Of a stretch of 64,000 nucleotides of DNA, positions 1 to 8,757 are shown piece after piece; positions within the stretch are counted from its first letter, which is position 1, and the number at the start of each line of letters is the position of its first letter. Source of the stretch: Maritalea myrionectae DSM 19524 (GTDB lineage Bacteria; Pseudomonadota; Alphaproteobacteria; Rhizobiales; Devosiaceae); assembly GCF_000423365.1 (NCBI RefSeq), contig NZ_AUHV01000002.1:1-64000 (forward strand). Direction: 5' to 3'. The position numbers and the translations under genes are program-made. Under the pieces are notes generated by a model, which had not been told where the DNA came from, did no database searches, and saw only the letters and a list, made by a program, of their open reading frames with translations.

Positions 1-1747
1 CAAACACATCTTGAGCATCAGAACTGATGTCATCAGCATCCGAGACATAGGTGTAAGAACCGTCAGCATTAAGCGTCAGCTTGCCATACTCACCATCAAT
101 CTCAACGCCCACACCACCAGAGACATCGCTCGTGGTATCCCCACCTGAAGCGCGCACCCCTGCAATCGTAGCCCCATCGGCGCCTTCTGTGTCATTGGAC
201 AAAACGCCAGCACCCGCCGCAACATTCAGCGTACCGCCTTCAGTAACAGGACCACCCGTATCCGCAACCGCTGTGGGTACATCATCAACCACACACACGT
301 TTAATGTCGCAGTGTCAGCCGATCCATCCTGATCGATAACTTCCACATCAAAAAGTTCAGTGATTGTATCGTTGCCGCTGAAATTATGGGTCTCTGTGTT
401 GTCGTCCAGCGTATAACTATAGCTAATTGTCCCACCAATCACCTCTCCATTGCCGTTGGTCACAGGCGCGAATGATGTGATGGTGAGCGAGCCGATGCTT
501 GTGGTGATTGTAGGTGTGCCGCCGACGAAAGCGCCATTTTCGAAAATGACAACGCCTTCAATGGTGATCGTTTCTGCGCCGTCCACTGAACTGAATTGGA
601 AGTCACCGGCCTGGGTCAGCGCTGAGTTGTCTGGCGCGCTACCATTTGAGAGGTTGGCTTCATAAACCGTTTCGTCCGGCCCCTCTACAGACAATCCCGT
701 GATGTAAACACCATCGTCGCTGCCAAAGACCGTAATCGTCAGCGTTGCGCTGCCGCTGCCGCCATTGCCATCGGAAATTGTGTATGGGAAACGTTCAGTG
801 ATCGTTTCACCATCGGAAAGCCCTTGGACATTGGGATCATTATTGTTCAGCGTGTAGGTGTAGCTGCCATCATCATTGAGCACCAATGTGCCATATTCGC
901 CGATATATGTACCTGGATTAGTGACAGTCAGGGTGTCAGTGGGGTTCTCGTCCGTGTCAGCCTGATCACCAAATTGTCCTGAAGGTGCGCCAGGGTGGTC
1001 AATGTTTTCCAAAACATTACCAGTTGCCTCTGGAGACTGCAGCTGAATGCGAGAGGCAGTTCCTGCTGTTGCCGTGCTGCCACCGTCTTCTTGAACCCAG
1101 TTGGTGTCGTCCAACCCAATCGGGTCGACATTGACTTCAGGTCCTTCATAGATTTCTTCTTGTTCGGGTGTTGCGAACGCCAAGGCGGTTGGCGGCAATA
1201 GCGGGGAAATACCGAGGCCGTCACCAATCGACCCCTGCGAACTGTCTTGATAAGCGCCGTGAGAATCTTGAACGGGCTGTGGCGTGTCCGCCTCACCAGT
1301 TACCGATGGCCCTGCCGCGGGCTGAATACTGTTCGCATCGAAAAGAGCTTGCAGAGCCTCTGATGGAAATTCGACGTCCCCAACAAAAATGCTCATCCCT
1401 TGGACTGCGCCATCGGGCACAAAGAAAATGGTGCCATCAGGTTGCAAGAATTCCAACTCGCCATCAACTATTCTTGGCTGGGTGAGGTCAGCGTCGGCTG
1501 GCAATCGCGCGACATTATCTTCACCAAGCGGTGCCGCAATACGGACAACTTCACTTTGAGACGGGGCGTTACCGCCCTCTTCAGCGCTTTCTTCAGCGTT
1601 CTCTTGGGGCGCTTCATTGTTGTCAGCGTCATCCGCCTCCAGATTTGGCTCCACCTCATCGGCCTGCGCGACCAGGATAGTGTCTTCCAATACGTTCTGA
1701 TTGCTATTTTGATCTTGTGCTAGATCTTTATTGACATCATTGGCCAT
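1..1747 (-). CDS. Large VCBS-repeat protein, type I secretion cargo (partial, 3' end outside window)
   Basis: An uninterrupted minus-strand frame of 582 codons starts at ATG 1747 (GGAG at about 1755-1758, good spacing) and leaves the window at its left edge. The N-terminal 250 residues are acidic and low in complexity (runs rich in E, D, N, Q). A VCBS-type repeat follows at roughly residues 265-337, with GEYGTLVLNDDGSYTYTLNN and a terminal TISDGNGGSGSATLTITVFG. A related bacterial-Ig-like unit spans about 349-472 and another begins near 487 (VDDVPTAVADTGGPVTEGG). There is no Sec signal peptide. Together with the exporter genes just upstream, this indicates a large secreted adhesin or RTX-like protein, with the secretion signal and any calcium-binding nonapeptides expected in the missing C-terminus. 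Its exact role (biofilm, attachment, enzyme) cannot be told. Confidence 0.85.
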   Translation of the reverse strand, partial: MANDVNKDLAQDQNSNQNVLEDTILVAQADEVEPNLEADDADNNEAPQENAEESAEEGGNAPSQSEVVRIAAPLGEDNVARLPADADLTQPRIVDGELEFLQPDGTIFFVPDGAVQGMSIFVGDVEFPSEALQALFDANSIQPAAGPSVTGEADTPQPVQDSHGAYQDSSQGSIGDGLGISPLLPPTALAFATPEQEEIYEGPEVNVDPIGLDDTNWVQEDGGSTATAGTASRIQLQSPEATGNVLENIDHPGAPSGQFGDQADTDENPTDTLTVTNPGTYIGEYGTLVLNDDGSYTYTLNNNDPNVQGLSDGETITERFPYTISDGNGGSGSATLTITVFGSDDGVYITGLSVEGPDETVYEANLSNGSAPDNSALTQAGDFQFSSVDGAETITIEGVVIFENGAFVGGTPTITTSIGSLTITSFAPVTNGNGEVIGGTISYSYTLDDNTETHNFSGNDTITELFDVEVIDQDGSADTATLNVCVVDDVPTAVADTGGPVTEGGTLNVAAGAGVLSNDTEGADGATIAGVRASGGDTTSDVSGGVGVEIDGEYGKLTLNADGSYTYVSDADDISSDAQDVF

Positions 1748-1772
1748 TAGACCGCTCCACCCAACTTCATAA

Positions 1773-1789
1773 ATTAACAATTTGTTAAT
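1773..1789. promoter_or_regulatory. 8-bp inverted repeat upstream of the secreted-protein gene
   Basis: ATTAACAA-T-TTGTTAAT is a perfect 8+1+8 inverted repeat about 26 bp before the ATG at 1747, in an A+T-rich stretch. It could be an operator half-pair or an mRNA leader hairpin. Its sequence differs from the two palindromes farther upstream. Confidence 0.35.
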
Positions 1790-1831
1790 AAATAAAGCGA
1801 AGCGTGGTTTTCGGCGCAATAGAATGTATTC

Positions 1832-1859
1832 CCAATTGCATAACAGGTTATGCAATTGG
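1832..1859. promoter_or_regulatory. Perfect 13+2+13 palindrome, candidate operator copy 1
   Basis: The core TTGCATAACAGGTTATGCAA (1836-1855) is extended by CCAA/TTGG to a perfect 13-bp inverted repeat around a 2-bp centre. It lies about 85 bp upstream of the secreted-protein start. A two-base loop makes it a poor terminator, so a dimeric repressor or activator site is more likely. A second, nearly identical copy lies at 1888-1907. Confidence 0.6.
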
Positions 1860-1887
1860 CTTTAATTGTTGATTAACCTTAATGGAT

Positions 1888-1907
1888 TTGCATAACATAG
1901 TATGCAA
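1888..1907. promoter_or_regulatory. Near-identical palindrome, candidate operator copy 2
   Basis: TTGCATAACATAGTATGCAA matches copy 1 in 17 of 20 positions; all differences are in the central bases. The two centres are 52 bp apart, close to five turns of B-DNA, so bound dimers would face the same side. The copy lies 17 bp beyond the stop of the preceding lipoprotein gene, so a terminator role is not fully excluded, but its arms are only 7 bp. Confidence 0.6.
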
Positions 1908-1924
1908 CTAGGACTATTTGCCGT

Positions 1925-3025
1925 CTACTGTCTTTTTACTACTATCCATTTACGAATACTTCGCCCCTCATCATCGAAGCGAAACCAACCCATTTGCCCC
2001 TTAAAGCCTTTATCGTTGGTCAATATCCGCGGGGTATATGCTTCTGCACCTGCGATCTGCGGCAATGCGCCAGTCAGAACCACGAGGTCGTAGATTGTTG
2101 CACTGCGGATAGATGCGTTTTGCCCAAAACTTGTTTTGAACAATTGGGCGAAACTTGAAAGCTTGTTTTCTGTTGGTGTTGGGATGTAGGCGCCGACCAA
2201 ACTTGCATATGCATTGGTGTCCAGCGCCCAGTCGCCATTGCCGAAAATGGTGCGCACTTGAGGCTGGCCGGCACGGCCATCCAAAAATGAAGCTGCAAAC
2301 TTTGGCGATGTGGCAAATATGATTGCTGATTGTGCCTCGATTGCGCGTTGCTGCAGGCTCGTCACATCAACAGAGCCAACATATATCGTCTCGGTTTGGA
2401 TGCGTTTTTGAGCCAATTGTCCCTCTAGTTGACCAACAAGTTGACCGGACCGCGCAGACTCTGTGCGAATAATATATGCCTTTTTGACCTTCAAGGCCCG
2501 CGCTTGCTCTGCAATCGCGCCCGCCTCACCTGGCACATCAGTCGGCGCGGAATAAAGCATGCGATCAATATTGGCCGCTTGTGCCAGCGTGATCACAGGA
2601 ATTAAACTGCCGGAAAGTTCGGCTGCGAGTTGTGCACTTTGCGCTGCATCGACGTCTGTGACGATAATATCGACATTTGCACTCCTCAAAGAAGCTGCAT
2701 TGTTGCGCAAAGATGCGCCATCATTTCCAGCGCGACGCACCACCAGCGTAATCGGTGTTTTAGTCAGTTTTTGCGCCGCCAGTTTACCTGCAAGATAAGG
2801 CGCATTGACCGCGCCATCACTTAAGCCGTCATAGTCGTCATTTACCAAAAGCCCCACAGTAACCGTTCCAGCACCGATCCGTTCCGCTTCCGGCGTTTGA
2901 TTTGCGCTTGAGGTTTTGCGGTCATTCACGCCGCCAACAGTACAGGCCGCCAAACTTAGAATGCAGAAAAAAACCACAACCAGGCGGCCAATATGGGCAA
3001 ACTGGATGGAAACTGAATTAATCAT
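1925..3025 (-). CDS. Periplasmic-binding-protein-fold lipoprotein (LivK/LpoA-like)
   Basis: 366 aa. The N-terminus is a lipoprotein signal: hydrophobic stretch LVVVFFCILS followed by lipobox LAAC, with the lipidated Cys near residue 28. The mature part looks like the type I periplasmic binding fold used by branched-chain amino-acid receptors and LpoA-type penicillin-binding-protein activators (VTVGLLVNDDYDG at the start, VDIIVTDVDAAQ, then alternating beta-alpha segments). There are no partner permease genes, so an ABC-uptake role is unlikely here. It lies 15 bp after the RHH gene and upstream of the secreted-protein gene, inside the secretion operon. A role in envelope or peptidoglycan adaptation for secretion is possible but is inference from position only. 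Confidence 0.75.
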   Translation of the reverse strand: MINSVSIQFAHIGRLVVVFFCILSLAACTVGGVNDRKTSSANQTPEAERIGAGTVTVGLLVNDDYDGLSDGAVNAPYLAGKLAAQKLTKTPITLVVRRAGNDGASLRNNAASLRSANVDIIVTDVDAAQSAQLAAELSGSLIPVITLAQAANIDRMLYSAPTDVPGEAGAIAEQARALKVKKAYIIRTESARSGQLVGQLEGQLAQKRIQTETIYVGSVDVTSLQQRAIEAQSAIIFATSPKFAASFLDGRAGQPQVRTIFGNGDWALDTNAYASLVGAYIPTPTENKLSSFAQLFKTSFGQNASIRSATIYDLVVLTGALPQIAGAEAYTPRILTNDKGFKGQMGWFRFDDEGRSIRKWIVVKRQ

Positions 3026-3040
3026 GGCCGCAACCCCAAT

Positions 3041-3670
3041 TTATGACTTAATAAAACCGATCAAACATGGTTCGGGAAAAACTGGCAAGCAAATAACTCG
3101 CGCTTGGCCGCGGCGTTGTTGCTGCCCAATACGCAACAAATAGCCACAATCTACTGAGCTTTCATCTGCCTCAAGCATGGCAAACAACTCTTCGATTGGC
3201 TTGTCGAGAACCAACTGGATGTGGTTTGCATCCACTTTCATGGTCATCTGCCCAGACAGAACCCGCACAACATGCAAAAATTCGTGATTGACTTGCTTAA
3301 GGCGCTTTTGACGGTCAATGGCAAATGAAGGTACGGGCACTTTTTGAATGCGCTTGATGGTTTCATTGCCGACGGCGCGCAATGTATCCAACTCGTTTCG
3401 CAACATACCGGCAACAACTGTGCGCACGACGCTTGCGGTGTTGCCATTAATACGCTGACTTTCAACCACGAGCTGACGCACAAACTCGTTCGGTTTTAGC
3501 CCTTTTTCTGCGGCCAACATATCGATCGCGCGCCAAAACACTTTCTCAAGCCGAATGCCCTTGCGGGTTTCGCCATTCGAAATCGCGTGGAATTCGTGCT
3601 CCAAATCCGCATGCAAGTGTTCAAGGTCACTGGGGGAAAGCGCTGAATCAATGTTTTCGTTTTCCATCAA
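3041..3670 (-). CDS. Ribbon-helix-helix domain protein, putative regulator of the secretion operon
   Basis: 209 aa. Residues about 37-68 (KGIRLEKVFWRAIDMLAAEK, then GLKPNEFVRQL) have the RHH_4-type pattern: a short basic beta strand, an amphipathic helix with Trp, G-L-x-x-N-E-F and a second helix. Such proteins bind DNA as dimers on palindromes or direct repeats. The remaining 140 residues are not recognised; they may sense a signal. The start overlaps the HlyD stop by 4 bp (ATGA), so the protein is co-translated with the exporter. A DNA-binding protein inside a type I secretion operon, followed by paired palindromes before the cargo gene, suggests it controls cargo expression; this is inference. 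Met-2 at 3667 is an equally good start. Confidence 0.7.
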   Translation of the reverse strand: MMENENIDSALSPSDLEHLHADLEHEFHAISNGETRKGIRLEKVFWRAIDMLAAEKGLKPNEFVRQLVVESQRINGNTASVVRTVVAGMLRNELDTLRAVGNETIKRIQKVPVPSFAIDRQKRLKQVNHEFLHVVRVLSGQMTMKVDANHIQLVLDKPIEELFAMLEADESSVDCGYLLRIGQQQRRGQARVICLPVFPEPCLIGFIKS

Positions 3671-4989
3671 CGCTCCCTCAATGCTTCATCACGTGCTTTT
3701 GTGATGGGTTTTGAAAGATATTGAAGAATTGTCTTCTGGCCCGTCAGAATTTCGACATTCGTGACCATGCCCGGAAAAATCGGCAGTGACTGGTTGCCGA
3801 ATTCAAGAACCGATGATGGCGTTGATAGCAAGACCACATAATATGTTTCGCGCGTATTTGGATCGACGATTGAATCTGCGGATACGTTTTGTACTGTCCC
3901 TTTAAGCCCGCCATAAATGGAAAAATCATATGCGGTCAGCTTAATATTAGCCTCCTGCCCTGGCAGGACAAAGGCCACATCTGAGGGTTTGAGCTTTGCT
4001 TCAACCAGCAACTGCTCGGTCAGCGGGACAATATCAAGAATACGGTCACCGGCGCGCACAACCGCCCCAATGGTGTTGATATCCAAATTGTTGACGATGC
4101 CATCGACAGGGGACCGAATTTCTGTGCGCGAAAGCTGATCCGTCGCTCCGCGCAATGCCTGGCTCGTTGATGCATACTCCGCCAACCGCGTGGTGAGTTC
4201 CCCAAGCGCCTCTTCCTTGAATTGCGCTTCGGTCAATCCCGCCTGCAATTCAGATTCCCGCAATGCTGCGGTTAAACGCGCTCTGGTTTCATTCAAGGCG
4301 TCAATTTGCCCGGTCAGTTCCGAAACATCACGTTGAGTTGCCAGCAGCTCTGTTTGGGACACGAGGTTCTTGGCCGCCAAAGGCTCAATCAAAGCGAGTT
4401 GTTTTTGGGCCAGGTTGAGACTGTTGGAAAGCCGTGTCAGGTTTTGCGTTGCCTCGTTCAGCTCTCGCTGTCTCTGCTCAACGCGCGAAATAAAAACACC
4501 CTTCGAATTTGCCAGATTCTCCGCACGCGCGTTCATGAGACGGTGTTCATTTTCGCAAATCTCAGGTTCAACCGCCAAAACCGTTTCTGGACAATTAAAT
4601 GTTTGGTTTGGTTGCAAGCCGGCTTCGTGGCGCAAGCGCTCAATTTGCACTTCCAACGCACGAACCTTGGCTTCCACTTCGCCCGCGGAAGAAGCTGTGG
4701 TCGTATCATCCAGGCGTACAAGAATTTGCCCTTTTTTGACGTGCTGCCCGGTGCGCACAAATATCTCATCGACCACACCAGACACGCCACTTTGAACAAT
4801 TTGCGTTTTGCCGGTTGGGATGATCCGCCCGTCCGCACGGGAGATTTCATCCACTTTGGCAAAAGATGCCCAGACGAGCGCGCAGGTGCTGAATATTGCC
4901 ACCAACAAAATGACAAACGCGCCTCTATTCGGGGCGGTAAATGACATGCCCGTAAAGCCTCGACGAATTTGTGCTTCATCTAAACTCAT
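3667..4989 (-). CDS. HlyD-family periplasmic adaptor of type I secretion system
   Basis: 440 aa membrane-fusion protein bridging the inner-membrane exporter and the TolC-like channel. One transmembrane helix lies at about residues 24-44 (GAFVILLVAIFSTCALVWAS). Next comes the lipoyl/barrel-sandwich half motif (SGVVDEIFVRTGQHVKKGQI), a long coiled-coil hairpin at about 120-290 (Glu/Gln/Leu-rich), the second half motif (IRSPVDGIVNNLDINTIGAV) and a C-terminal beta-barrel ending with PGMVTNVEILTGQKTIL, which is typical of the HlyD/LapC group. It overlaps the ABC gene by 4 bp at the start and the RHH gene by 4 bp at the end. Confidence 0.93.
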   Translation of the reverse strand: MSLDEAQIRRGFTGMSFTAPNRGAFVILLVAIFSTCALVWASFAKVDEISRADGRIIPTGKTQIVQSGVSGVVDEIFVRTGQHVKKGQILVRLDDTTTASSAGEVEAKVRALEVQIERLRHEAGLQPNQTFNCPETVLAVEPEICENEHRLMNARAENLANSKGVFISRVEQRQRELNEATQNLTRLSNSLNLAQKQLALIEPLAAKNLVSQTELLATQRDVSELTGQIDALNETRARLTAALRESELQAGLTEAQFKEEALGELTTRLAEYASTSQALRGATDQLSRTEIRSPVDGIVNNLDINTIGAVVRAGDRILDIVPLTEQLLVEAKLKPSDVAFVLPGQEANIKLTAYDFSIYGGLKGTVQNVSADSIVDPNTRETYYVVLLSTPSSVLEFGNQSLPIFPGMVTNVEILTGQKTILQYLSKPITKARDEALRER

Positions 4990-7241
4990 GCCGAAGCTCC
5001 GTTCGATTTGAGTTGCGCTAACACTTCGTCTCGCGGCCCATCTGCAATAAGGCGACCATTGTCGATCACCAGCAACCGATCAACAAGGCTTAGGAGGCTT
5101 TGTCGATGGGTGGCTATAATGACTGTGTGATCTTCTTTCAGGCTCTCTCTCAAATGCTGAACAAGTTCACGTTCTGTCGCCATGTCCATTGAGCTTGACG
5201 GTTCATCAAGAAAAAGCACCTTGGGGTCCGCCAACAATGTGCGCGCCAATGCAATCGCTTGCCGTTGACCGCCCGAAACAAGGGCGCCGCGCTCACCCAC
5301 GGGCATATCGAAGCCCATAGGATGCAACGCCACAAAGCGTTCAACACCCGCTTTACGCGCAGCTTCCAGTATTTCTTCATCACTCGCCTGCGGCGCGCCA
5401 AGAATAATATTTTCGCGTACAGTCCCCTCGAATAGCTCAGGATCTTGCAACACAAGGCCAATGCTTTTGCGCAGATGGGCAGGATGATATTGGCTGATCG
5501 ATACACCATCGACCAGAACGCTGCCTTCGGTTGGCTCGTAAAATTTCAGCAGCAAACGACCCATCGTGGACTTTCCAGACCCAATCCGGCCGATAATGCC
5601 CACCTTCTCTCCTTCTTCGATCTTAAAGCTGACCTGATCGAGTACGAAGCGATTAGACTGGGGGTAAGCAAAGCGTACTTTGTCAAACTCAATTCGACCC
5701 TGCCCGATTGTTCGATGGATGAAACGATGATCCTGAAAGCGTTCATCTTTCAGCTTCATCAATTCGCTCAATGTTTTGAACGCCTCTCCGGCCCCGCGCG
5801 TTTTTAAAATCGCACTGGATATTTGCGAGACTGGCGCGATGATGCGGTTTGACAACATCATCGACGCAATGATGGCCCCCATGCTGATTTCAGCTGCTGC
5901 AAATCGATAGGTGCCAGCGATGATGATGCTTACCAACGCGACCTGCCCCATCAATGCGGTGAAATGGATCGCAGTCGATTGCAGGGCTCGCACCTTGTTT
6001 TGAGTTTGCGATGAAACCAAAACTGTGTTTTCCCATTTGCGCAGGAAGTGCCCTTCAGCGCGCGCCGCTTTCACCGTTTGCACGGCACCGAGCGTTTCGA
6101 ACAACACAGAATTTTTGGTCGAGATTTCGGCCATTGCCGCCCTGACATGACGCCCCGCACGCAATCCAATAATGATGGTGACAATTACAGCCAGCGCCGA
6201 TGCGATTAGCGGAAAGATGACGACCCACCCCACAAGGAGCGAAACAACAAAAGCAAAAAAGCCCAAAAACAGCACATCGATAAACATGACGATGGTGCTC
6301 GAGGCAAAGAATTCCCGCAACACTTCATACTGGCTAATTCTTGCCGCAAATGCGCCTGTGGATGTTGGTCGATCTGCAATCTGAGAATTCATGACCCGAT
6401 CAAATAGGGCTGAAGACAGTCGAAAATCAATTGTGCGACTGGCATCATCAATCAAAGCGCCGCGGGCGATCTTCAGCAAAAGATCAAAAAGAAACACAAT
6501 CCCGAGGCCGATGGCCAACACCCAAAGAGTTGAAATTGCTTTGTTGGGCAATACACGATCATAAACATTCAGGGTGAACAGTGACATGGCCACCGCGAAT
6601 ATGTTGATAAACACTGTGCCCACAATAATGTGAAATATGGCGCGCTTTTGGTTTGCAAGTGCGTGCGCCAGCCAATGCTTTCGCGGCTTCTTCTGGTCAG
6701 AAATGCTTTCGGGTCGCACGCTGAACCCGGTCTTTGTGTCCGTCCCTATCTCTTCGGGGGTGAGCAATTGTTTCGCGCCCACATTGGGATCAAAGGTCAA
6801 ATATTTCCCATCTTCGCGTCGCTCAATCAGAATAAACAGCGTCTGGTCGGCGCGCTGCAGAATTGCAGGCATATCATAGTCTGCAATTTTACCGATTGGC
6901 GCGGATATCGGCGTGCAAATGAGATCAAGGCGCTGAAGTGCGCGTGGCAATATTGAAAGTTCAAGTGTGTTGTTTTTAAGCGGCAGGCCGGCAGTTAATT
7001 GATCAATAGTAGACGCACGATCAAAGTACCGCGAAATGAACAAAGCGACTTGTTCGACCTCGCGCGCATGGCGGTCAACGCGTATCTCCTGGATACTATC
7101 AGCGCTTACATCACCCAAGAATTTACCCTCGTACACTAACATCTTGTTTTTGCAAACACACCCATTTGTGCAAACAAACCCGCATGCGGCAGAGGCGAAA
7201 ATTGCCTCTGTCGGTGCGCTAAAATAAACGCCAGCGGGCAC
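4986..7241 (-). CDS. Type I secretion ABC exporter, LapB/HlyB-type (membrane domain plus ATPase)
   Basis: Up to 751 aa. It has an N-terminal C39-like domain without the protease cysteine motif (about 50-190), a six-helix exporter membrane domain (about 200-480), and an ATPase domain with Walker A GRIGSGKST near 553, signature SGGQRQA near 657, Walker B VLFLDEP near 680 and switch His in IIATHRQS near 709. A degenerate C39 domain usually binds RTX-type substrates rather than cutting a leader. The start is uncertain: the longest frame begins at GTG 7241 with a Cys-rich stretch that looks non-native, and ATG 7142 (MLVYEGKFLGD) is an alternative without a clear Shine-Dalgarno. The gene follows tolC by 47 bp. 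Confidence 0.92.
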   Translation of the reverse strand: MPAGVYFSAPTEAIFASAACGFVCTNGCVCKNKMLVYEGKFLGDVSADSIQEIRVDRHAREVEQVALFISRYFDRASTIDQLTAGLPLKNNTLELSILPRALQRLDLICTPISAPIGKIADYDMPAILQRADQTLFILIERREDGKYLTFDPNVGAKQLLTPEEIGTDTKTGFSVRPESISDQKKPRKHWLAHALANQKRAIFHIIVGTVFINIFAVAMSLFTLNVYDRVLPNKAISTLWVLAIGLGIVFLFDLLLKIARGALIDDASRTIDFRLSSALFDRVMNSQIADRPTSTGAFAARISQYEVLREFFASSTIVMFIDVLFLGFFAFVVSLLVGWVVIFPLIASALAVIVTIIIGLRAGRHVRAAMAEISTKNSVLFETLGAVQTVKAARAEGHFLRKWENTVLVSSQTQNKVRALQSTAIHFTALMGQVALVSIIIAGTYRFAAAEISMGAIIASMMLSNRIIAPVSQISSAILKTRGAGEAFKTLSELMKLKDERFQDHRFIHRTIGQGRIEFDKVRFAYPQSNRFVLDQVSFKIEEGEKVGIIGRIGSGKSTMGRLLLKFYEPTEGSVLVDGVSISQYHPAHLRKSIGLVLQDPELFEGTVRENIILGAPQASDEEILEAARKAGVERFVALHPMGFDMPVGERGALVSGGQRQAIALARTLLADPKVLFLDEPSSSMDMATERELVQHLRESLKEDHTVIIATHRQSLLSLVDRLLVIDNGRLIADGPRDEVLAQLKSNGASA

Positions 7242-7288
7242 ACGTAATTACGTGCCCTGATTACAAATGGGAAATATTAACAAAAAAA

Positions 7289-8728
7289 TTAATTAACAAA
7301 TGAAGTTAGGTCGATAGGTTCCTCGAAGTTAACTGGCTCAAGCACACGTGGTTGGTAGCTATCAGCCGAAGGGGTATTCAATTTCTTGCGCGCATACGCA
7401 TTCGATTGACTTGGTGCATCAAGGCCCAAATATTCGAGCAGCCGCCCTGTTGCCGCCAACAAACGATATTCGGCGAAGCGCTGGCTATATTGGGCAGTTT
7501 CGTAAAGAACTTGCACATTAAAACGCGTATTTTGGGCGTCAAGCACATCGAGCAATGAACGCTGGTTGACGCTAAATTGGCTGCGGTAGGATTCAACAAG
7601 ATCACTTGACGCTTTCAACTGCGAACCATATTGCGCAGACAATGAGCCTTGCCGCCCCATCCGCGTCCATGAAATCCGCACAGCTTCTTCTACTTCACGC
7701 AAAACTTGTTGTTGGCCTAAAGCGACTTCTGTCTCGCGTCGCGCATTCTCTTGAATTTCAGCGCGCTTGATCCCACCGTCATATAGATTCCATTTGAGGC
7801 TTAACTTGACCTGCAGGTCATTAGTTGCTCCGTCGACGCCGTTTACATCATACCCTGCCGATGCCCGCCCCTGTAGATTAATCTTTGGGTTCAAGCCACT
7901 GCGAGATTGTTCAACGACCGCCGCCGCGGCATCAATGTCAGCACTGGCCATCAAAAGCCTTGGGTTATTTGCCCGTGCCTGGCTAATCGCCTGTGACAAT
8001 GAGTTGGGCATAAAGCTACGCGAAATACGGGATGGCATTTGGCCTGCCTCGAAAGGCACATAAACCAGCTTATAAAACCCAATCTGCGCCAAATCCAACG
8101 CTTCGCGAGCTTCGGTCAGCCTTGCGCGTGCTTGGCTCAAACGTTCCTCAACTTGCTGAGATTCCGCGGCAGTCAGTTGGCCATTTTCTACGGCTGCGCG
8201 AACGTCGTTTCGCGTCTGCTCATGAAAGGCAACATTTTGACGCGCGATGTTCACAACGCGCTGCTGCAACAGAACTTGGAAATATTCGCGGGACACTTCC
8301 AAGCCGATGAATTCGCTACGCTCCAGAACGCGGAATGATGCGCCATCCACCCGAGCGGCTTGCCGATTGGCTTCAGCACGACGAAAACCGCCGTCCCAAA
8401 TGTCATGGGACACAACCACATCTACTTGTGTCGGGTAAAGCGGATCATCTTGGATGCCAGAGAAACGACGGCTCGGATTATCCAGGCGCTGAATACCTGT
8501 GGATACTTCAAGATCAACACGCGGCATATACAAACCGAGCGCTTGTCTCAGTTCAAATTCCACAGCTTCTCTGTTGGCCATGGACTGCCCAATCTCCGGG
8601 TTTGAATCTACCGCAATTACGACAGCGTCTCGGAGTGACAAAGCATATGCTGAGGCGCTGAGGTTCAATGCAATAAAAGCGCTTGCCGCCAAACCCTTGA
8701 TGATTTTAATGCCCTTGATCGGTTTCAT
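7289..8728 (-). CDS. TolC-family outer membrane channel of type I secretion
   Basis: 479 aa with a Sec signal peptide (basic MKPIKGIKIIKG, hydrophobic core, AYA-LSL cleavage region). The body shows the two-repeat outer-membrane efflux pattern: helices rich in Ala/Gln/Arg/Glu, DIWDGGFRRAEANRQAARV in the first half and LKWNLYDGGIKRAEIQENAR in the second, plus the conserved QRSLLDVLDAQN. It is closest to the LapE/AggA group that partners large-adhesin exporters. It probably completes the trans-envelope channel with the two downstream genes. The 47-bp gap to the ABC gene contains a GTAATTAC-centred inverted repeat (GGGCAC...GTGCCC) that may tune downstream expression. Confidence 0.92.
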   Translation of the reverse strand: MKPIKGIKIIKGLAASAFIALNLSASAYALSLRDAVVIAVDSNPEIGQSMANREAVEFELRQALGLYMPRVDLEVSTGIQRLDNPSRRFSGIQDDPLYPTQVDVVVSHDIWDGGFRRAEANRQAARVDGASFRVLERSEFIGLEVSREYFQVLLQQRVVNIARQNVAFHEQTRNDVRAAVENGQLTAAESQQVEERLSQARARLTEAREALDLAQIGFYKLVYVPFEAGQMPSRISRSFMPNSLSQAISQARANNPRLLMASADIDAAAAVVEQSRSGLNPKINLQGRASAGYDVNGVDGATNDLQVKLSLKWNLYDGGIKRAEIQENARRETEVALGQQQVLREVEEAVRISWTRMGRQGSLSAQYGSQLKASSDLVESYRSQFSVNQRSLLDVLDAQNTRFNVQVLYETAQYSQRFAEYRLLAATGRLLEYLGLDAPSQSNAYARKKLNTPSADSYQPRVLEPVNFEEPIDLTSFVN

Positions 8729-8757
8729 CTGCCACTATCCAATGTCAAATTTGAGTA

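Noticed and set aside
7242-7264. GGGCAC...GTGCCC inverted repeat as operon terminator after tolC
   Set aside because: The exporter gene follows at once on the same strand and no T-run is present; at most a tuning hairpin.
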